Of a stretch of DNA of 64,000 nucleotides, positions 39,236 through 53,335 are shown piece by piece. A model generated the notes under the pieces. The model worked only from the letters and a program-made list of their open reading frames with translations, ran no database searches and was not told where the DNA came from. Position 1 is the first letter of the stretch. Every line of letters begins with the position of its first letter. The position numbers and the translations under genes are program-made. The DNA lies in contig NC_092587.1 in NCBI RefSeq assembly GCF_047663525.1, positions 38,741,001 through 38,805,000 of the forward strand, given 5' to 3'. This DNA is from Anas platyrhynchos. Its lineage: Eukaryota > Chordata > Aves > Anseriformes > Anatidae.

Positions 39236-42229
39236 TAGCAGCTACTCTGTAAGTGACAAGTCTTACATCAGCTGCAAGCTGAAGTGTTCAGGGTTTTTGT
39301 CAACAGAATATCTCTCCAGGAGGATGCTTGGTTTATATGGAATTGGTCATATTCTGCGTGAGAAGATGTTTTTTACATCATTTTCTTAATTAAATTTTAT
39401 TGAGCAAGAAACCATTTACAAGAAATTATTTTCAATACTTGGCACTTCATAAAGTACTCTTTTAGATTATGGTTATTATGTTTATCTCCAGTTCTGGGAG
39501 GCAGTACAAGAAGACAACAATAAAATAAACTACCATCCATGGTGCACATCAGATGTGGCTGTGACTTTCCCATTGTGCCCCTTTTTCTGGCACCCAGTCA
39601 AGTTCCTGACAACACCGATTCAGGTTTTCGTTCTTACTGAGCATCCCTTCTATTTCTGCAAAAAGCCTTTTGGCTCAGCTGGCCTCCAAACAGGTGTATC
39701 CCTTTTTTCTGCACCTCATTAGGCACCTTGCCAAGGACAAAAAGGCTGATTCACCTCTCCTGTCAAACTGTATCTTTTAAATTGGCACTTTTTAAAGTGA
39801 GATCTGGTATTTTGCTGGTGCATCTGGGCTCAAGTTTGGGAGACGACAGAGCAATCCTGGTTATCCCAAATATAAAATTCTTAAGTGTTTATGATGACAT
39901 TAAAACACAGTTCTTTCTTCCTGTACACCTCACCAAAAATACGAAAATACATACTGTATGTCAGGTATTTCCAGTAAGAGTTGACTACATACTACCGCAC
40001 TGACTACATACTACCACAATATACTTCCATACCCCACTGCCAGCAAAGCTCACGTTCTTGAGGGACCAAACCTTGCCCATCATCTGTTCAGATTCCCTCG
40101 AAGTGGTTTCTCAAGGTATTGAAGATCCCTTCTGCTTCAATGGCTTACCAGTCAGCAGGAGGCCATCTCACTCTCTCTTCATCCCTTTCAGGGTATTTTT
40201 ATAGGAAGAGAGCTAGGGACAAATGCTCTGCATTGAAAGTAATCTCTGTACTCTACTAAATGATATAGTTGCAAGCTGGGTTGTGCAGACTTTTTCACCT
40301 GGACAGACCATAGCTACATCTGATAAGTAAGAATGAGGCTTGCAGAGCCAGCTACAAGGTTTAGCTAGACATCCACTTGTGAAATTAATAGGGGTTACAT
40401 GGTTAATGCTCCATCTTGTTTTAAATAGACAAGGTAGGTGTAAGTGTGGACTTGCTGAATGGATAAATATTTTTAAAAAATATTTCACCAGTTTATTCTT
40501 CTCTCTTTCCAGACTGTTAAATCTCTAATGCATCTATCATGAACCAGATTCACACGTACATCATATAGGATTTTGATAATCACTTCCTGAACTAAGCTGA
40601 GCCTTCACTTCACGCTTGGTTGGAATCTCAGCCTATGTTTGTGTTCTCACTTGCCTATTTTCCACCCTGCCAGCAACCTGCTTTTGGCTCCCCTTACCCT
40701 GGACCCAAACCAGTTCCAGAAACAGGCTCCCCAATGCTTTTGCCGTGTGATGTATGTGCCACGTGGAAGGCAACCAGCTGCCTCGAGCAGTGGGAGCCCA
40801 CTTTACGCTGCTGCCACCCCATGTTGCAACCATGTTGAGGTCTGCCTCATGGCCCTAGGATGCTCACTACAGTCCCAGGTGTGGTGCCTGCCTGTGTTTG
40901 AGTTAGGGCCCAGCACCACAGACCAGGAGGCTTCCTTGGCTGCTGGCCTCAGCCTGGACCCTACACTCTGTGTGGGTATAGCCCGCTGGTCTGAACGCAC
41001 ACACAGTAACACCGCTGTAACACCTGTGCTGCTACAGCCTGCCCGAGACTTCTACTACATGGGCATAAAAATTAATAATTTAAATAAAACAAAGGAAAAA
41101 ATTAATTTAAGGTGCTTCTCCGATGTTCCCAGCTAATGTGGCCATCTGTCCTGAAAGAGAAGATTATATACACAAGTTACATAGAATGTTTGCAAACATT
41201 ATTGTTAATGTGCACACCTTATCAACATACATTGATTTTATACGCATCCTTTAATTTAAATAGCTTTGACTTTCTGTCTGGAAGACAAAAGAGAACATAA
41301 ATAGCCATCGCTTACTGAGTTTACAGAACTGTACATTAGCTCCTCTAAAATGATCTTGTGTTTGTTATGCTTTAACTGTTAATATTTAAAAGAATATTAA
41401 AAATGCTGGAAACCTGAGTCAGGTAGACACTGAATAAATAAATTGCATATTTGATATTAATTCACCCTGTTACTTCTTATCATCCTCTATAAAACTGTAA
41501 ACTTCTTGCAAAGCTATGAACAACAATCTTTGTGTGCCAGTTTATTACCTGTATAGATATCATTATTCCCTTGTGACAGCAAAGTCAAATTCAAGGCATT
41601 TTTCATAAACTAGGAAAAATTACCTTTCCAGTGACATATGACACAACCTTCAACTACTAAATGAATCCAAGAAAAATTCTCCTTTGGGAAAAGACCTTGC
41701 ACATGATTTGTCAGCCTTAAAAATGTTTCTTGAGAAAGTTAATTCTGAGAGGCTTTACAACTGAGCAGTGTTTTCTTCCTGTATTTAAACTGTCCTCTGC
41801 CGTGGTGCATTTCAGAATCAAAACTACAGAAAAAAAATGCTTCGGTATATTTTAGCTGTACAAAGACTCTTAGGCTCTCATGGTGAGATCTGAGACCTTA
41901 TTGGAAATCTCATATAAAAATCTTATTTGTAAACGTCATGTCATGATTTTCAGCACCAAGGCGTTTCAGGAGATTGATGCTGCAATGAGGAATTTGAGGA
42001 GTGGAGACTACAACTGAGGTGAGATGTCTGCGGATTGACAAGGGAGTTAAAGCAGGATGAAGTGGTTGGAGCAAAAGCTGTCAGCTCTAGGGAGAAGTGG
42101 AGGACAAAATTATGTTCATAAAAAAAGCACATTCCTTCTAAAACCTCACCCAGATTTAACCCTCCTGCTCTTGATAATGATGTGCATGTAAAGCCCATTG
42201 GCACTGGGGCTTCTAAGCCCTGGTGGTCC
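39236..42229. other. Intergenic, no gene recognised
   Basis: Unique sequence with a 19-base tandem duplication. A moderately GC-rich patch at about 40620-41060 carries overlapping ORFs on both strands (up to 165 codons) without a recognisable domain; it could be a decayed repeat. Confidence 0.6.
39982..40020. repeat. 19-base tandem duplication
   Basis: tgactacatactaccgcac is followed at once by a second copy with one substitution (accaca for accgca). Confidence 0.92.
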
Positions 42230-42316
42230 TGTGTGGAGCCAGGATCCAGTACCCATGACTTGGTGATCCTTGTGGGTCCCTTCCAACTGGGGATATTCTA
42301 TGATTCTGTGATAACC
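42230..42316 (+). mobile_element. CR1 LINE 3' end, plus orientation
   Basis: Reads cttggtgatccttgtgggtc, then ccttccaactggggatattc, then tatgattctgtgat, the sense-strand end of CR1. It is the only clear plus-oriented CR1 in the window. Only about 90 bases can be recognised. Confidence 0.88.
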
Positions 42317-44125
42317 TACAAGTGCTACTGCATCCCTCAGTTCTGGAGATGGAGTGGATACACTGTGCCTGCCCACAGCTCAAGGATGGTTAATGAATGA
42401 CTTAATTACCTCCCCTAGCTGAGATCAAGCTGCAGCTCTGAACCAGCTGCTGTAAGAGGGGGGCTGCCTGGGCATCATGGGGCAGCAGGTGGTGAGGCTG
42501 CAGGCTACTCTGGAGATGCTTCAGAGATACAAGCTGACAGGAGTGGTGAAAAAAAACAATGTGCAGAGGAAAACTGCCAAGTAGGGAGCTAGGAAGCTAC
42601 AAAGGAAGAGGAGAAGGATAGGGAGGGATGCTAAGCTACTGCTTTTTCTACAGCTGGCAGGAAAGAGCATCTCTGGTCATCCCTGCCCTCAGCTGACTGG
42701 ACTAGACTGGACTAGACTGGAGTGTCTGAGGTTAGGGTAGGGGCTTGTGGCTGAGTTTGCAAGCCCTTGCATCTGCAGCATGTGACTGAGCTGTTGTTTG
42801 TAGGGATTGCCTACAAAGGCATGTGGTTGGAGATGGCTGCATGGGATGGCAGTGCTTGACTTCATTGCAAATATGTGCAACAAGCTTCTGCTGCTTAGCA
42901 CAGGCTTCTGCTGCCTTGGTGGAATTCAGCTCAGTGCTGTGCAGAGACCTTGAGTTTACCTCTGGAGGCTCTGTGTGGCACTTTGTCTCACACAGATAAT
43001 CTTGCTGAAAAACATGTTGGAGCAGCCTGAAAAGCACGGTGTTTAAAGCAGCTAAACTCTCTCTAGTCACCTGAATCACAGCTCTTCCACGTGATGATAC
43101 ACTATATGGACATATAGATATTTACTACTTAGTGTATCTAAAAACATTGCAAAGGAAAGGCTCTGTTGTTTTACCGAAGTATGGGACATTGCAAAGTCTT
43201 CCCTATCCTGCAGTCTAGCAAATCTAAGTTTGTCACTTGCATATGCATACAGTATTAAAATTGGAATTTCCTTGGCTTTGGAGAACTTGCATTTTGAATA
43301 GGAACAAAATCCTGGATCAGTAAGATTATTTATGTGTGTAACTTTTCTAAAAACTAAATTGTACAGTTTCTTCAGTGAGGGAGGTACTTGAGTAAATGTC
43401 TGTCTGAGCAGACCCATGCAAGATGGTCAGAATCTTACAAAACTGGGAAACCAAGAGAGCCAGTGGGGCTCTGTTGCTGGCTGATGGTGGGATCTGGCTA
43501 GTTGTGACTGTAGCTGCAGGTTAGATGCAGCACGTATGTGCTTTCTAATGCAGCAGAACCTAAAAACCCCTCATAGAAAACAGGCACTGTTCTGATAAGT
43601 ATTTCACAAAAAAACAGCACAAGGACTTTCTGTACAAACCATGATTGCAGCCCTGGCTATCCCATTACTTTTTTCTTTTGAGTATTTGTATTATGCCATT
43701 ATACTCACTCTCTCCACTTAAACTTCATCTGATGTTTTTGCAGCATTTCAGGATTTCAAGAGTGTGAAAAAACACCAAACTCACAAAACCTCAAAGCCCA
43801 TGTTTAAGCATGTGGCCATTCCTCAGTGCAACTTTCAGAGATGCAGACAGCTAGTGCGTGCCTTCTGGTGCCAGTAAATATGTAGAATTACCTGCTAACT
43901 GATGCTACTCTGGCATATGTGAAGGTGTGGGTGGGCAGGTGTGATAAGAGTAGCTGATGGATGGTGGAGCCATGCTGAGACAGCAGTCTCCTTCACTGTG
44001 TCCTGAGCAACTGCTGTGATGTGAGCGCAGGGTCCAAGCTCTCCCACTTGTGTGTTGTTGTTCACCGGAACTTTTTGTAACTGCTTTTCCCCCCTCCTCT
44101 CTGCTCAGTAAAGAAGCATTTAATA
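42317..44125. other. Intergenic between two CR1 copies of opposite orientation
   Basis: Contains a decamer repeat and a GC-richer stretch at 42420-42980 that may be an unrecognised repeat. ORFs at 42732-43079 and 43076-43417 (minus) show no domain. Confidence 0.6.
42694..42720. repeat. Short tandem repeat, 10-base unit (gactggacta)
   Basis: The decamer gactggacta is repeated nearly three times (ending gactgga). It lies about 380 bases downstream of the plus-strand CR1 end. Confidence 0.93.
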
Positions 44126-45205
44126 GAATCATAGAATCATTTAGTTTGGAAAAGACCTCTAACATCATCAAATCTCACTATAAACCTAGCACTGCCAAGT
44201 CTATCACTAAACCATGGTCCTATCCACATCTACACATCTTTTGAATATGACCAGGGATGGTGACTCAACCATTTCACTGTGCAACTTGTTCCAGTGCCTC
44301 ACAAACCCTTCAGTGAAGATTTTTTTCCTAATATACAATGTAATCCTCCCCTGGTACAACTTAAGGCCATTTCCTCTTGTCCTATCACCTGTTTTTTTTG
44401 GGACAAGAGACTGATCCCCATGCCCCTACAACCTCCTTTGAGATAGCTGTAGACAGTGATAAGGTCTTCCTCGAGCCTCCTTTTCTCTAGGCAAAATAAC
44501 TCCAGTTCTCTCAGTCACTCCTCATAAGACTTGTTCTCTAGACTCTTCACTAGCTTTTCTGCCTTTCTCTGGACGTGCTCCAGCACCTCAATGTCCTTCT
44601 TGCATCTTGAGGGGCCCAAAACTGAACACAGTTTCTGAAGTGGCCTCACCAGGGCCAAGTACAGAGGGACAATCACTTCCCTAGTCCTGCTGGCCACAAT
44701 ATTTCTGATACAAGCCAAGATGCTGTTGGCCTTCTTGGCCACCTGGGCACAATTCTGGCTCACATTCATCTGACTATCATTCAATACCCCCAAGTTCCTT
44801 TCTGCCAGGCAGCTTTGCAGCCACTCTTCCCCCAGCCTGTAACATTGCAAGGAGTTGTTGTGCCCCAAGTGCAGGACCCAGCACTTGGCCTTATTGAACC
44901 TCATATAATTGGCCTCAGCTCATTGATTCAGACTACCTTCAAGCAGATCAACAGTCCCACCTAACTTCATATCATCTGTAAACTTACTGAAGGTGCACTT
45001 GATACCCTTGTCCAGATCATTGGTGAACATACTGAAGAGAACTGGCCCCAGTGCTGAGCCCTGGGGGACACCACTTGTGACCAGCCTCCAACTGGACTTA
45101 ACTCTACAGTGATTCTTTGGTTCTAGTCACCCAGCCAGTTTTTTACCCACTGAAGCATATGCCTGCCCAAGCCATGAGGAGCCAGTTTCTCCATTTGGCC
45201 ATCAG
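44126..45205 (-). mobile_element. Long CR1 LINE fragment with part of ORF2
   Basis: The longest CR1 here, about 1.1 kb. The tail atagaatcatagaatcattt lies at 44126 and the match runs through the 3' region into the reverse-transcriptase part of ORF2. On the minus strand an open stretch from 44904 to 44515 gives [11 protein letters not shown]...[12 protein letters not shown]...ALVRPLQ, typical of the CR1 ORF2 C-terminal part. Further 5' the segment reads [17 protein letters not shown] and, about 20 residues on, FTDDMKL, in place of the family's catalytic FADD motif. An in-frame stop upstream and 5' truncation leave it dead. Confidence 0.93.
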
Positions 45206-46885
45206 TGTTTTGCAGAGGATGACTGGTCAGTTTACAGCAAATCTTGGACTGTGACCAGCTATGCCAGACACTGATATCTCAGTATTTCCATACAGTGTAT
45301 CATCCAAACACCTCGCAGTCATGAACAGCTCTGTTTCGCAAAGGTGTCAGAGGTATCCTGTTTGGGATAAAGGTAGCAAATGGGAACAGGTATACTATGG
45401 AAGAGGGCTGCAGCTGTACTGGGAGCCTAGCTGCTGAGGTGTTTGCAGTTCAGGCCAGTGAGCTACCTGTTGGACCCTCCTTTATATTGTATCCTGTTTG
45501 CTTGAACTAAATTCATTGTCTTTGAACTTAACTAAAACTCAGAGAAAATGTAGGCATGGACTTGTTGGGGTGCAGATGCAGGGGCTGAGCACTGGGCTGT
45601 TGATCCTTGGGAAATTTCACTGAACCTCAGTGTCTGTTGTGGCATGCACACAACATGAGTGCAGCTCCCCACTCTCTTTCCGTCTAAATAACAGCTATAT
45701 CTATTGGAAACTGCATTTCTACTGTCATATTCTTTTACTCGTCTAGATCGTATGTCTTAAGGATTAAATCTAATTTCGGTGAAACCCAAGAGCTACTGTT
45801 AAAAATGACCCCCCTCGTTACTGGCAAGACTACCTGATGTAAGACCAGTTGATTTAGTTCAAGAGATATTCAGGGAGGACTTGTTTTCCTGTATGAGTCT
45901 GTATTTAGTAAGAGAGAACACAGAGGAGCTGGGTAACTGAAAATACAGCATTTGCAACCTTAAAGTGGTTTGCTGCTTTTAATGCCTATGTAGAACAAAA
46001 CAAAGAATGTTTTGTTTGGGGATAATAACCTACAAAAGTTATTTTCTTGCAGCTTCTTAAGTTAAGGGCACTGAGAAAAATAACAAAAGGGGTTAATAAA
46101 AGGAAAAAAAGAAAAGGTCTCTCTAAGAATCAGAAACATCAGAAACTCTCTGTGTTGCTTTCAAGAAGCCAGCCTGAACATAATTCCACTGTCCACAGCT
46201 CCTCTCAGTAATGTATGAGGACTCATTCGCTCAGTTCTGTAAGGCTAGGGGACAGCTGAGCTGTTAGTGCTGGATAACTGAGCAAGTCTCGTGACCACAA
46301 TCCAACTGCATCTCAATTGGCATGTCCTGTGTAGTATATATGTCCCCTGACACTTTGAATTTTGTATATGTTTTTGAGTGTCTGTGCTTTATCATTAGCA
46401 GAATCCAAAGCTTCTGTGTGGAAATCCTCCCTGAATTTATAGGCGAGTGTCCTGTGATGTCGAATCTGATCATTTGTCTTTTCTGAGAGTGGGATTAGTG
46501 GGAGTTTACAATTATCTAGCTTTGCTTCTCATGGAAAGCTGTAGCAAAACTAATGGCAGTAAAATACAGGAGCATTTTTCTTGTGGCAAAAATCACACAA
46601 GCCAGAGCTTGCCACTTACATTTTCCAAGATAAGTTTGATGATTATCCTGTAAATGAGCATTGATTTTTTTCTGCAGATCCCATTACTTTCAACCCGAGA
46701 GATTGCTCTGTCTTCTTGCATACCTGTTATAAATGTATTGCAAATATTTTCTCTGTACATTTTTTTTTTTCTTTAAAAGACCCCAAACCCACAGCCTCCC
46801 CCCTTCCCCGTGATGCTCTGAAAGCCAGATCCCGACTGGTTTTAGTGCAGCCAGAGGGATCTGTGTGCTTTTATAGCTGACTGAC

Positions 46886-46899
46886 CCACAAGGTGGCAC
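46886..46899 (+). promoter_or_regulatory. CTCF-like motif
   Basis: ccacaaggtggcac matches the CTCF core CCASYAGRKGGCAS at all positions but one. It lies about 7.3 kb upstream of the predicted TRHDE promoter, in plain AT-rich sequence. A single motif can arise by chance in 64 kb, so occupancy is unproven. Confidence 0.4.
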
Positions 46900-47713
46900 T
46901 AAAGAGAAAAGTGACAACTTGGCTAATAAAAAGTGAAAACCAAAGGCAAAATACCATATGCTGAATCAATATTATTTTAATTAGGAGCACACTTCCTTTA
47001 TTGTCAGTTAAATTTTATTTTGTGAAAAGCCTTAAAGCTATAAAGCGGCAAAAATGGTTCATTGCCCCCATCCCACATCAAAAGTTAAGTTTTAAAGAGA
47101 ATGAACGAGACGTAGGTCATCTACTTATCACAGTTCCAGAATCTGAAGGAGGATAATTGTGATCCAAATGTAGTTAATTAATTTTCTTCTCTAAGGAAGG
47201 AAAAAATTCAAATGAACTAAAAGCTGAAATCTTTTCAGTTATTAGTCACATTGGGAAGAGATATGACACCAGGAGTTATTTATCGTCTGCTGTACGAACA
47301 AGTTTTCTACTGGAATATTTTGATTGTTGAATTTTTATGCCTCTGTTGTTAAGTGCTCTGGGCTTACTCTATAAACAAATTCTCTGAAATAACATGTTTC
47401 TGTGATCGAGAATTTTCTACCAACAGGGGTTAAACCTTGATGGTTTGATAACAAGTAAGAATTTTCACTAAAAACTTCTTAATCATGAAAATTCTTTTGA
47501 GCTGAGTTACAAGTGAGTGGTCAGATTAACACTTTTATAACAAGAAATCTACAGTCATCTCCGGCCAGGACTGCTCTGTAGGTAGGTGACATGAAACTTG
47601 CGACGTAATTAAATAGATGATATCAGACTAATTCTGAACCTTTCCAAACTGGACTCGCTATGATATTTTTATTCCTTCTGAGGTGTGTGCCAATACGATT
47701 AGTGCTATTAAGG

Positions 47714-47727
47714 GCAATAGGGGGCAG
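47714..47727 (+). promoter_or_regulatory. Second CTCF-like motif, same orientation
   Basis: gcaatagggggcag resembles the CTCF core CCASYAGRKGGCAS, with mismatches at the first and fourth positions. It lies about 830 bases downstream of the stronger motif at 46886 and in the same orientation. Confidence 0.3.
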
Positions 47728-50700
47728 GAGTTTACTTTCAGAGAAATACTTAAAGTGGTACCAATATGTTAAGAAAAAAAATCCTTAAAGTGATTCTAAG
47801 GTATTTTTCTGTGAAGTGAGCAGTATTACTGAATACCTGGCAGTGTGCTCTGGGAGCCACCAAATAATTGGATGTGTTGTCAATGTATTTTGATGCTTCA
47901 TGAAATTTAACAGACTTTGAAATCACCCTGAAAATCAAAGCGACTCACGTTTAGCTTGAAAGAGTGAAATATAGAATTAGAAGTGATTGTAAACATTGGT
48001 TAAAGTGTAAGTGCTGCTGATGCATTAGGAATAGTCCTGTCACTGGAAATAGTTCAGATTTTTTTTTTTTTAAGTCAATAATTTGTGTTCTACATTCAAA
48101 GTCCTTGTTCGATTTGCTCCCATTATTCACTGTATGAGGAAATAAAAGCATCTATTACTCAGGATCCCAGTAAAAGCAAACCCAGGCAAATTCTGGACAA
48201 GAGAAGCAGAAGCAAGCACTCCCGTCCAATTGGCCCAAACCTTCCACCTTGCTGTATTTCAGTCCTCTCTTTGTATGACACCCCTTGTCCAGAGAATGTT
48301 TAGGGTCAATCAGAATTTTGACTGAATGATCTTGTCGGCAGAAGTTTGTTTGTTTTACAGGTCATTACTTCTGAAGGACTGTTGCAAGATGTATTACCCT
48401 CAGGTGTTATATTTCTTCATTTCTTCCAAAATTGTCTGTTTTACACTTATCCAGGACAGCTGGCAAGTCACAGACCCCTAAGGTGTTTTGACTGAGGTGA
48501 AGATGAGTGTTCCTTACAATAACTCCGGAGGTCTGTATGGGCATGGTGGGGCTGAATGAATATGTTCACATACACACCTAGGGTCAGCAAAACACAAAAA
48601 GGAGCCTGAGGCAGGGCAAGGTGAAGTACAACCAGTACTCTTGCATAAGAAGGGACTCTCCAGCCAGGAGAACCACGAGGTGACTTCCATATTCTTTGCT
48701 CATCTGGAAAATGGGATACTGAAAGAAACAAAACAGTTCATCATGTTTATAATGATTTATAAAACACGAATAACTCTGAATGCATTGACACCTAACACCA
48801 GAATTATGAACATGTGTTACAGAGTTGAAGGGACAAAGAACTTACACACAGTTTTTATATATTTTTTAAATGTGTCTTAAAACATTTTTTAATTGAAATA
48901 AACCCTTAGGTTGGCATCTCCTGTGTTCCTTGTATTTTTTTTTTCAGTGAAAAGGTGCTGAACTAGAAGGTATGACATGATCTAGGTGGGGAAATGTTGG
49001 TTTGTAACATAATCTGGAATTTCTACAAATTCCTGTTTTCCCCTGAGACTAACTTCTTACCACTAATTGATTCCAATTAGCCAGTTTTAAGTGCAATCAG
49101 TGAAAGAAACAAACTTATTTCTACGCTCTGCACCCCGCTACTAGCAACATCTCTTTATTGAATTGGTAGAACTGAAATAGCTCGTAGTTGGAAAAAAAAA
49201 TCAAGAAGCTGTGTTTAAAAGACTAAGAAAAAAAATTGTAAAGGAATTGAAATATACTTTAACTAAAACTTGCTAGTAGAGAATGAGGACATTTGTTTTC
49301 TGCCTTAAATTGCCGCTTAAATGAGGAAAAAGAAATGAATGGAAGAAAAAGAAGAATCAGTTGCTGAATAGACATGGGCAAATATGAAAACTGAACATCT
49401 GGGAAAAATAATGCATCTCAGTCACTTAATTTGGAAATTTAAAATACTATTCAATTCTCTTATGAAAGTAGATATTTTTATCCTAAGACTTTAGGTTTAA
49501 AAAATACAGAGTAAAATACCACAGAAGAGAATGGTGATGGTCTCTGATTTCAAAGAACAGAGAGAATGGGAAGCAGGACCTGGTCTCAGAGGCCTGCTGG
49601 TACATGGGCAACATTTCATCAATGCCTCCTCAGATGTTCCTTCCAACCTGAGAGGCAGCAGAAGAGCAAGAGGTGATGATAGAAAATTGAGGGAAGATCC
49701 AGGGTACTGAGGAGCCTGCCTACCTTCTGGTAAACTTCCAGCTTCTCGTTCTGTAGGATTTTATCCACAGCATAACACAGCACTGTGCCTTTTCCTGTTC
49801 TGACTGTTCCTTTACAAAGGGGAAAACAGAATTTGTCTAAGCTGAAGATGCATCTAGTCACCTGGTCATCTCTAATTATAAACTAAACATAAATACAGCT
49901 TAATGTCGCTATTCTGAAGTAAGAGCAGTTATTTATGCAAGCAGCATGAGGACAGTTAGGTTACAGCTGAAGCAGAGGAGAACAATGCAAGGAAAGCTCA
50001 ATTTCTTGGTATGCTCAAGCCAGCACAAATCATCATGTTTCAGCTTGTTTTACTATCTGGTGCTATGGCTGTTTTGACTTTTAATTAGAAAGTCTTTCTC
50101 TTAGAATTTTTCTTAGCAGTAATATTTAAAGTAACAGAAGGTGTATTCACCAAGGCAATCAATACATTAAACTGTGCGTGTTACCGAAAATGTCCTCTGG
50201 AAAATAGCAAAGAGAACACATGAACGTAGGGCCATTGTCCCAGTTTGTCCCTTTTGGCCAACTTGCAAGCCTCAAGAGGACACAACAGTCCCCTGTTTGC
50301 AGCAGTGCTTCTTCAAGTAATTATGGATATGTTGCAAAGCCAACAGATTATAGGCAACATGTTGTGCCTTGAAAATTATCATTCCCTAGCTGCCACTTGG
50401 TCTTGAGCACAGCCACCTGGAATCTGGGTCTGCGAGAAGTGAGTAGTTCGTAATACTTTGGGAGGTCACCTTATGTGTTTTTGACCAACATGTTTGTAGA
50501 CTGTGGAGTGTGGCCTGTTTTAGTACTTAAACAGAAGGGATGAAGAGCTGTGGGTAGCCTTGACATTGAAGTATGTGAGAAAAACCCAGCTATGACCACA
50601 GAAATGCCTGACTGAGGCTGAAAGGGTCAGCGGAGCACTGACTGATGGGGGCTGACTCTGTCTCTTTTCCCCTGTAACTCCTCTCTGTATATATTTCAGT

Positions 50701-53311
50701 GCATTTTTTTTTTCTGGACTTTGCACAGAAGGACTTTTTCTGGGCTCTTTACTGTTATTTTTTTATATATATTTTTTAATATTATTTTTGTGTTTGTGTG
50801 TGGGTCAGTAAGATAAAACTGTCTGTAAAACTTTCATATACCTGCAAGAATGAAGGATAGATCAACCAAGTCAAAAAGCAGAAGTTAGGCAGCCTCTGAA
50901 AGCTGTAATGTGCCGATCCTCTGTCTGGATGAACTGTACCCTGTTGCATGCTACACAATACAGTTGCTCATTTATAGAGCTTTTCTGCCGAGACTGTAAA
51001 GTACCATTGTGAATACCGAGTGGTGTCTGTGTGCAATCTTAACATAACATAAACCACAGCTTTATTGGGGTCCCTCGTCACCTCTTTGCTGGCCATAGTA
51101 TAAACTGGTATAGAATTGGAAGCCGTATTGTCTGAAGTTTATCTGTGTTTCTTCTGATACTTGTCTGGGGAGGGCCATCTCCACAGCAATTCGGCTAAGG
51201 TGAGACATGCTCTTTTATTTTGTATGAGTAACTGAAACCCAATCCTATGAGCTCATAAAATGTGATTGCATACAAGATGTTGATGGCCTAGGGGAAGTTT
51301 TGAACAACTGGGAGTCATTATCAGGATTTTGCTGCAAAAATGATCCATGATCTGATGTGTTTTCCAGCACTCTACAGAAAGGCCAAAGGGACTGCAAGCT
51401 TCAGAGGCAGTACCCATGAAATCCATGTGTGTGCTTAAAACTGTGGACAAACAAAAAAACAAGAATCTTTCCCAAATGTACACAAATTGTTTCTTGGGCA
51501 CCCCATACCTTTGTGATTGTGATTTCTCATCAAACTGGCTATCTATAGTAATCTGTACATGGCACTGCTTGTAGAGAGTAGCATTTGAGAACAAATTAAT
51601 AAATTAATACCTCACTTGACCTGTATCTCATCTAGCTAAATTTTAGAAACCCATCATTACTAATATGAAGAAGAGGTTAATCTAGTAATGTGCAGTTTTA
51701 GAGTGATAGATGAGCTGAGGTACAAGGGTTATTTAGCACAGTAGCTCCTAGCAGCACCTTCTTATCATAAGTCTCCAGACCAACAAGGATCCCATGGGGT
51801 GGCTGAAAACCTCTTGATACTTTGAGTTATGGGACCAAACCTGGAAGTGGATATAAAGAGCCTTAACTCCTCTCACTTGTGCCTTGCTCCAGTATGTTGC
51901 CTGTGCTATTTTAACCTGACTTAAAAGGAATTAGCTGCATGGTTTCTTACTAGCATGCACCTTAAATCTTTTACATACCCTTTCTGACACTGGCCATTCA
52001 ATTTATAGACCAATATTGTCAAAGCTGAGTTGTGTGACTGACTCCCTTAGCTGATTGTGGAAGATCTCAGCCCAGAGAGTTATGTATTTGTTATTTGTAT
52101 ATCAAGAAGGCCAGAATGATGTACCTGTGCTGTCACAGGCAGCCGCGCTTTCCTCTTTAGAAGTGTTGGAGCTGGCTAGCTAACAAGCACAGCCCAATTG
52201 TCCGGCACCAGAGCTCACTGCTTTGCTGAGAAGGCTTCACAAAACCTTAATCTGTGAGACTTGTAACTATTCAATTGTATTTAATTAAAAATATGATTAC
52301 AAAATAGTTATAAATGACACTCAAACTATTCAATTTCATTCCGGTCTGCTTCTATTCTTGAAGCACATTTTTGCCTGAATGTCTCCCTGATGGGAACAAA
52401 CACAACTTAAAACCCATTGCAGAAAGCGATAGAGGGAAACACTGCCTTTTCTACTCACGCCTGATACTGACAGCCTGCATACAAAATCTTAAAAGCACTC
52501 GGGCACTCCTTTTGTGCCTGCTTTTAGAGGGTTTAATGAAACATATAGAAACTGACATTTTAAAACCTGTAGCTTTGAATCTTATTTTGCAGTGTCAGTT
52601 TGTTTCTTTTTTCTTTTTATTTCTTTATTTTTTTTTTTCCAAATCACATAGCAATAGTTTCCTACCTTTCTGCTTCAAACTTCAGTCAACAAATAATGAA
52701 GGCTATTTTCAGATAATAAAACATTTCTATTCTTTGTCCTGTTATAACAGGTGGGCAGCTAAATAACACCACGGTAAATATGTGGGAATGCTAGTTATGG
52801 AGCAGTCTTGGCCCTCCTAGGACGTACAAAACTACTTAGCAAGTGTATCACAACATTTACGATCAAGACTACTTGAAATTATAAGCCTTTGTTAGAGCGT
52901 GCTGCACGATAAAAACAAAGGCTCAGATCCTTCCAGGGAGAGCAGCCCTATATATATTCCTGACTTAAACTGGTTTATGTGTCAGTAAATGATCATTCAT
53001 ATTCCGCAACAGCATGCAAAGTCAGATAACGTTTCCAAAAGACGTAGTAGATTTGGGGAAAACAGAGATCAGGCATTCCTTCGGGAAGTAAAATGGCTAA
53101 TACAGCCCATTTCAGGAAACTGTGCAGATTTGCTTTGCTTATGAAAGAAAAGTAGGACTTTATTATTTTCTTCGCTATGGAAATTAAGGCCCCTCTTCTG
53201 CAAATCGTTATGTACACATTTAACTTGATGTACGGCATATATTCCATAGGACTGAGTGCCGCGGATAAACACATATGTAACTGTTTACAAGATTGGCGCT
53301 AAAGAGCTTCC

Positions 53312-53335
53312 AAAAAAAAAAAAAAAAAAAAAAAA
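53312..53335. repeat. Poly-A tract (24)
   Basis: Uninterrupted run of 24 A about 550 bases before the CpG island. No retrocopied gene is recognisable immediately upstream. Confidence 0.95.

Noticed and set aside
38823..39252. Five overlapping ORFs of 84-137 codons on both strands
   Set aside because: They lie in a GC-rich interspersed repeat and are open in almost every frame; no protein is supported.
40639..41136. 165-codon ORF
   Set aside because: Lies in a mildly GC-rich patch with competing ORFs on both strands; no domain recognised.
50540..50830. T-rich stretch with TATATA and long T runs suggesting an LTR
   Set aside because: No matching second LTR, no TG...CA ends that can be fixed, and no family resemblance I can defend.
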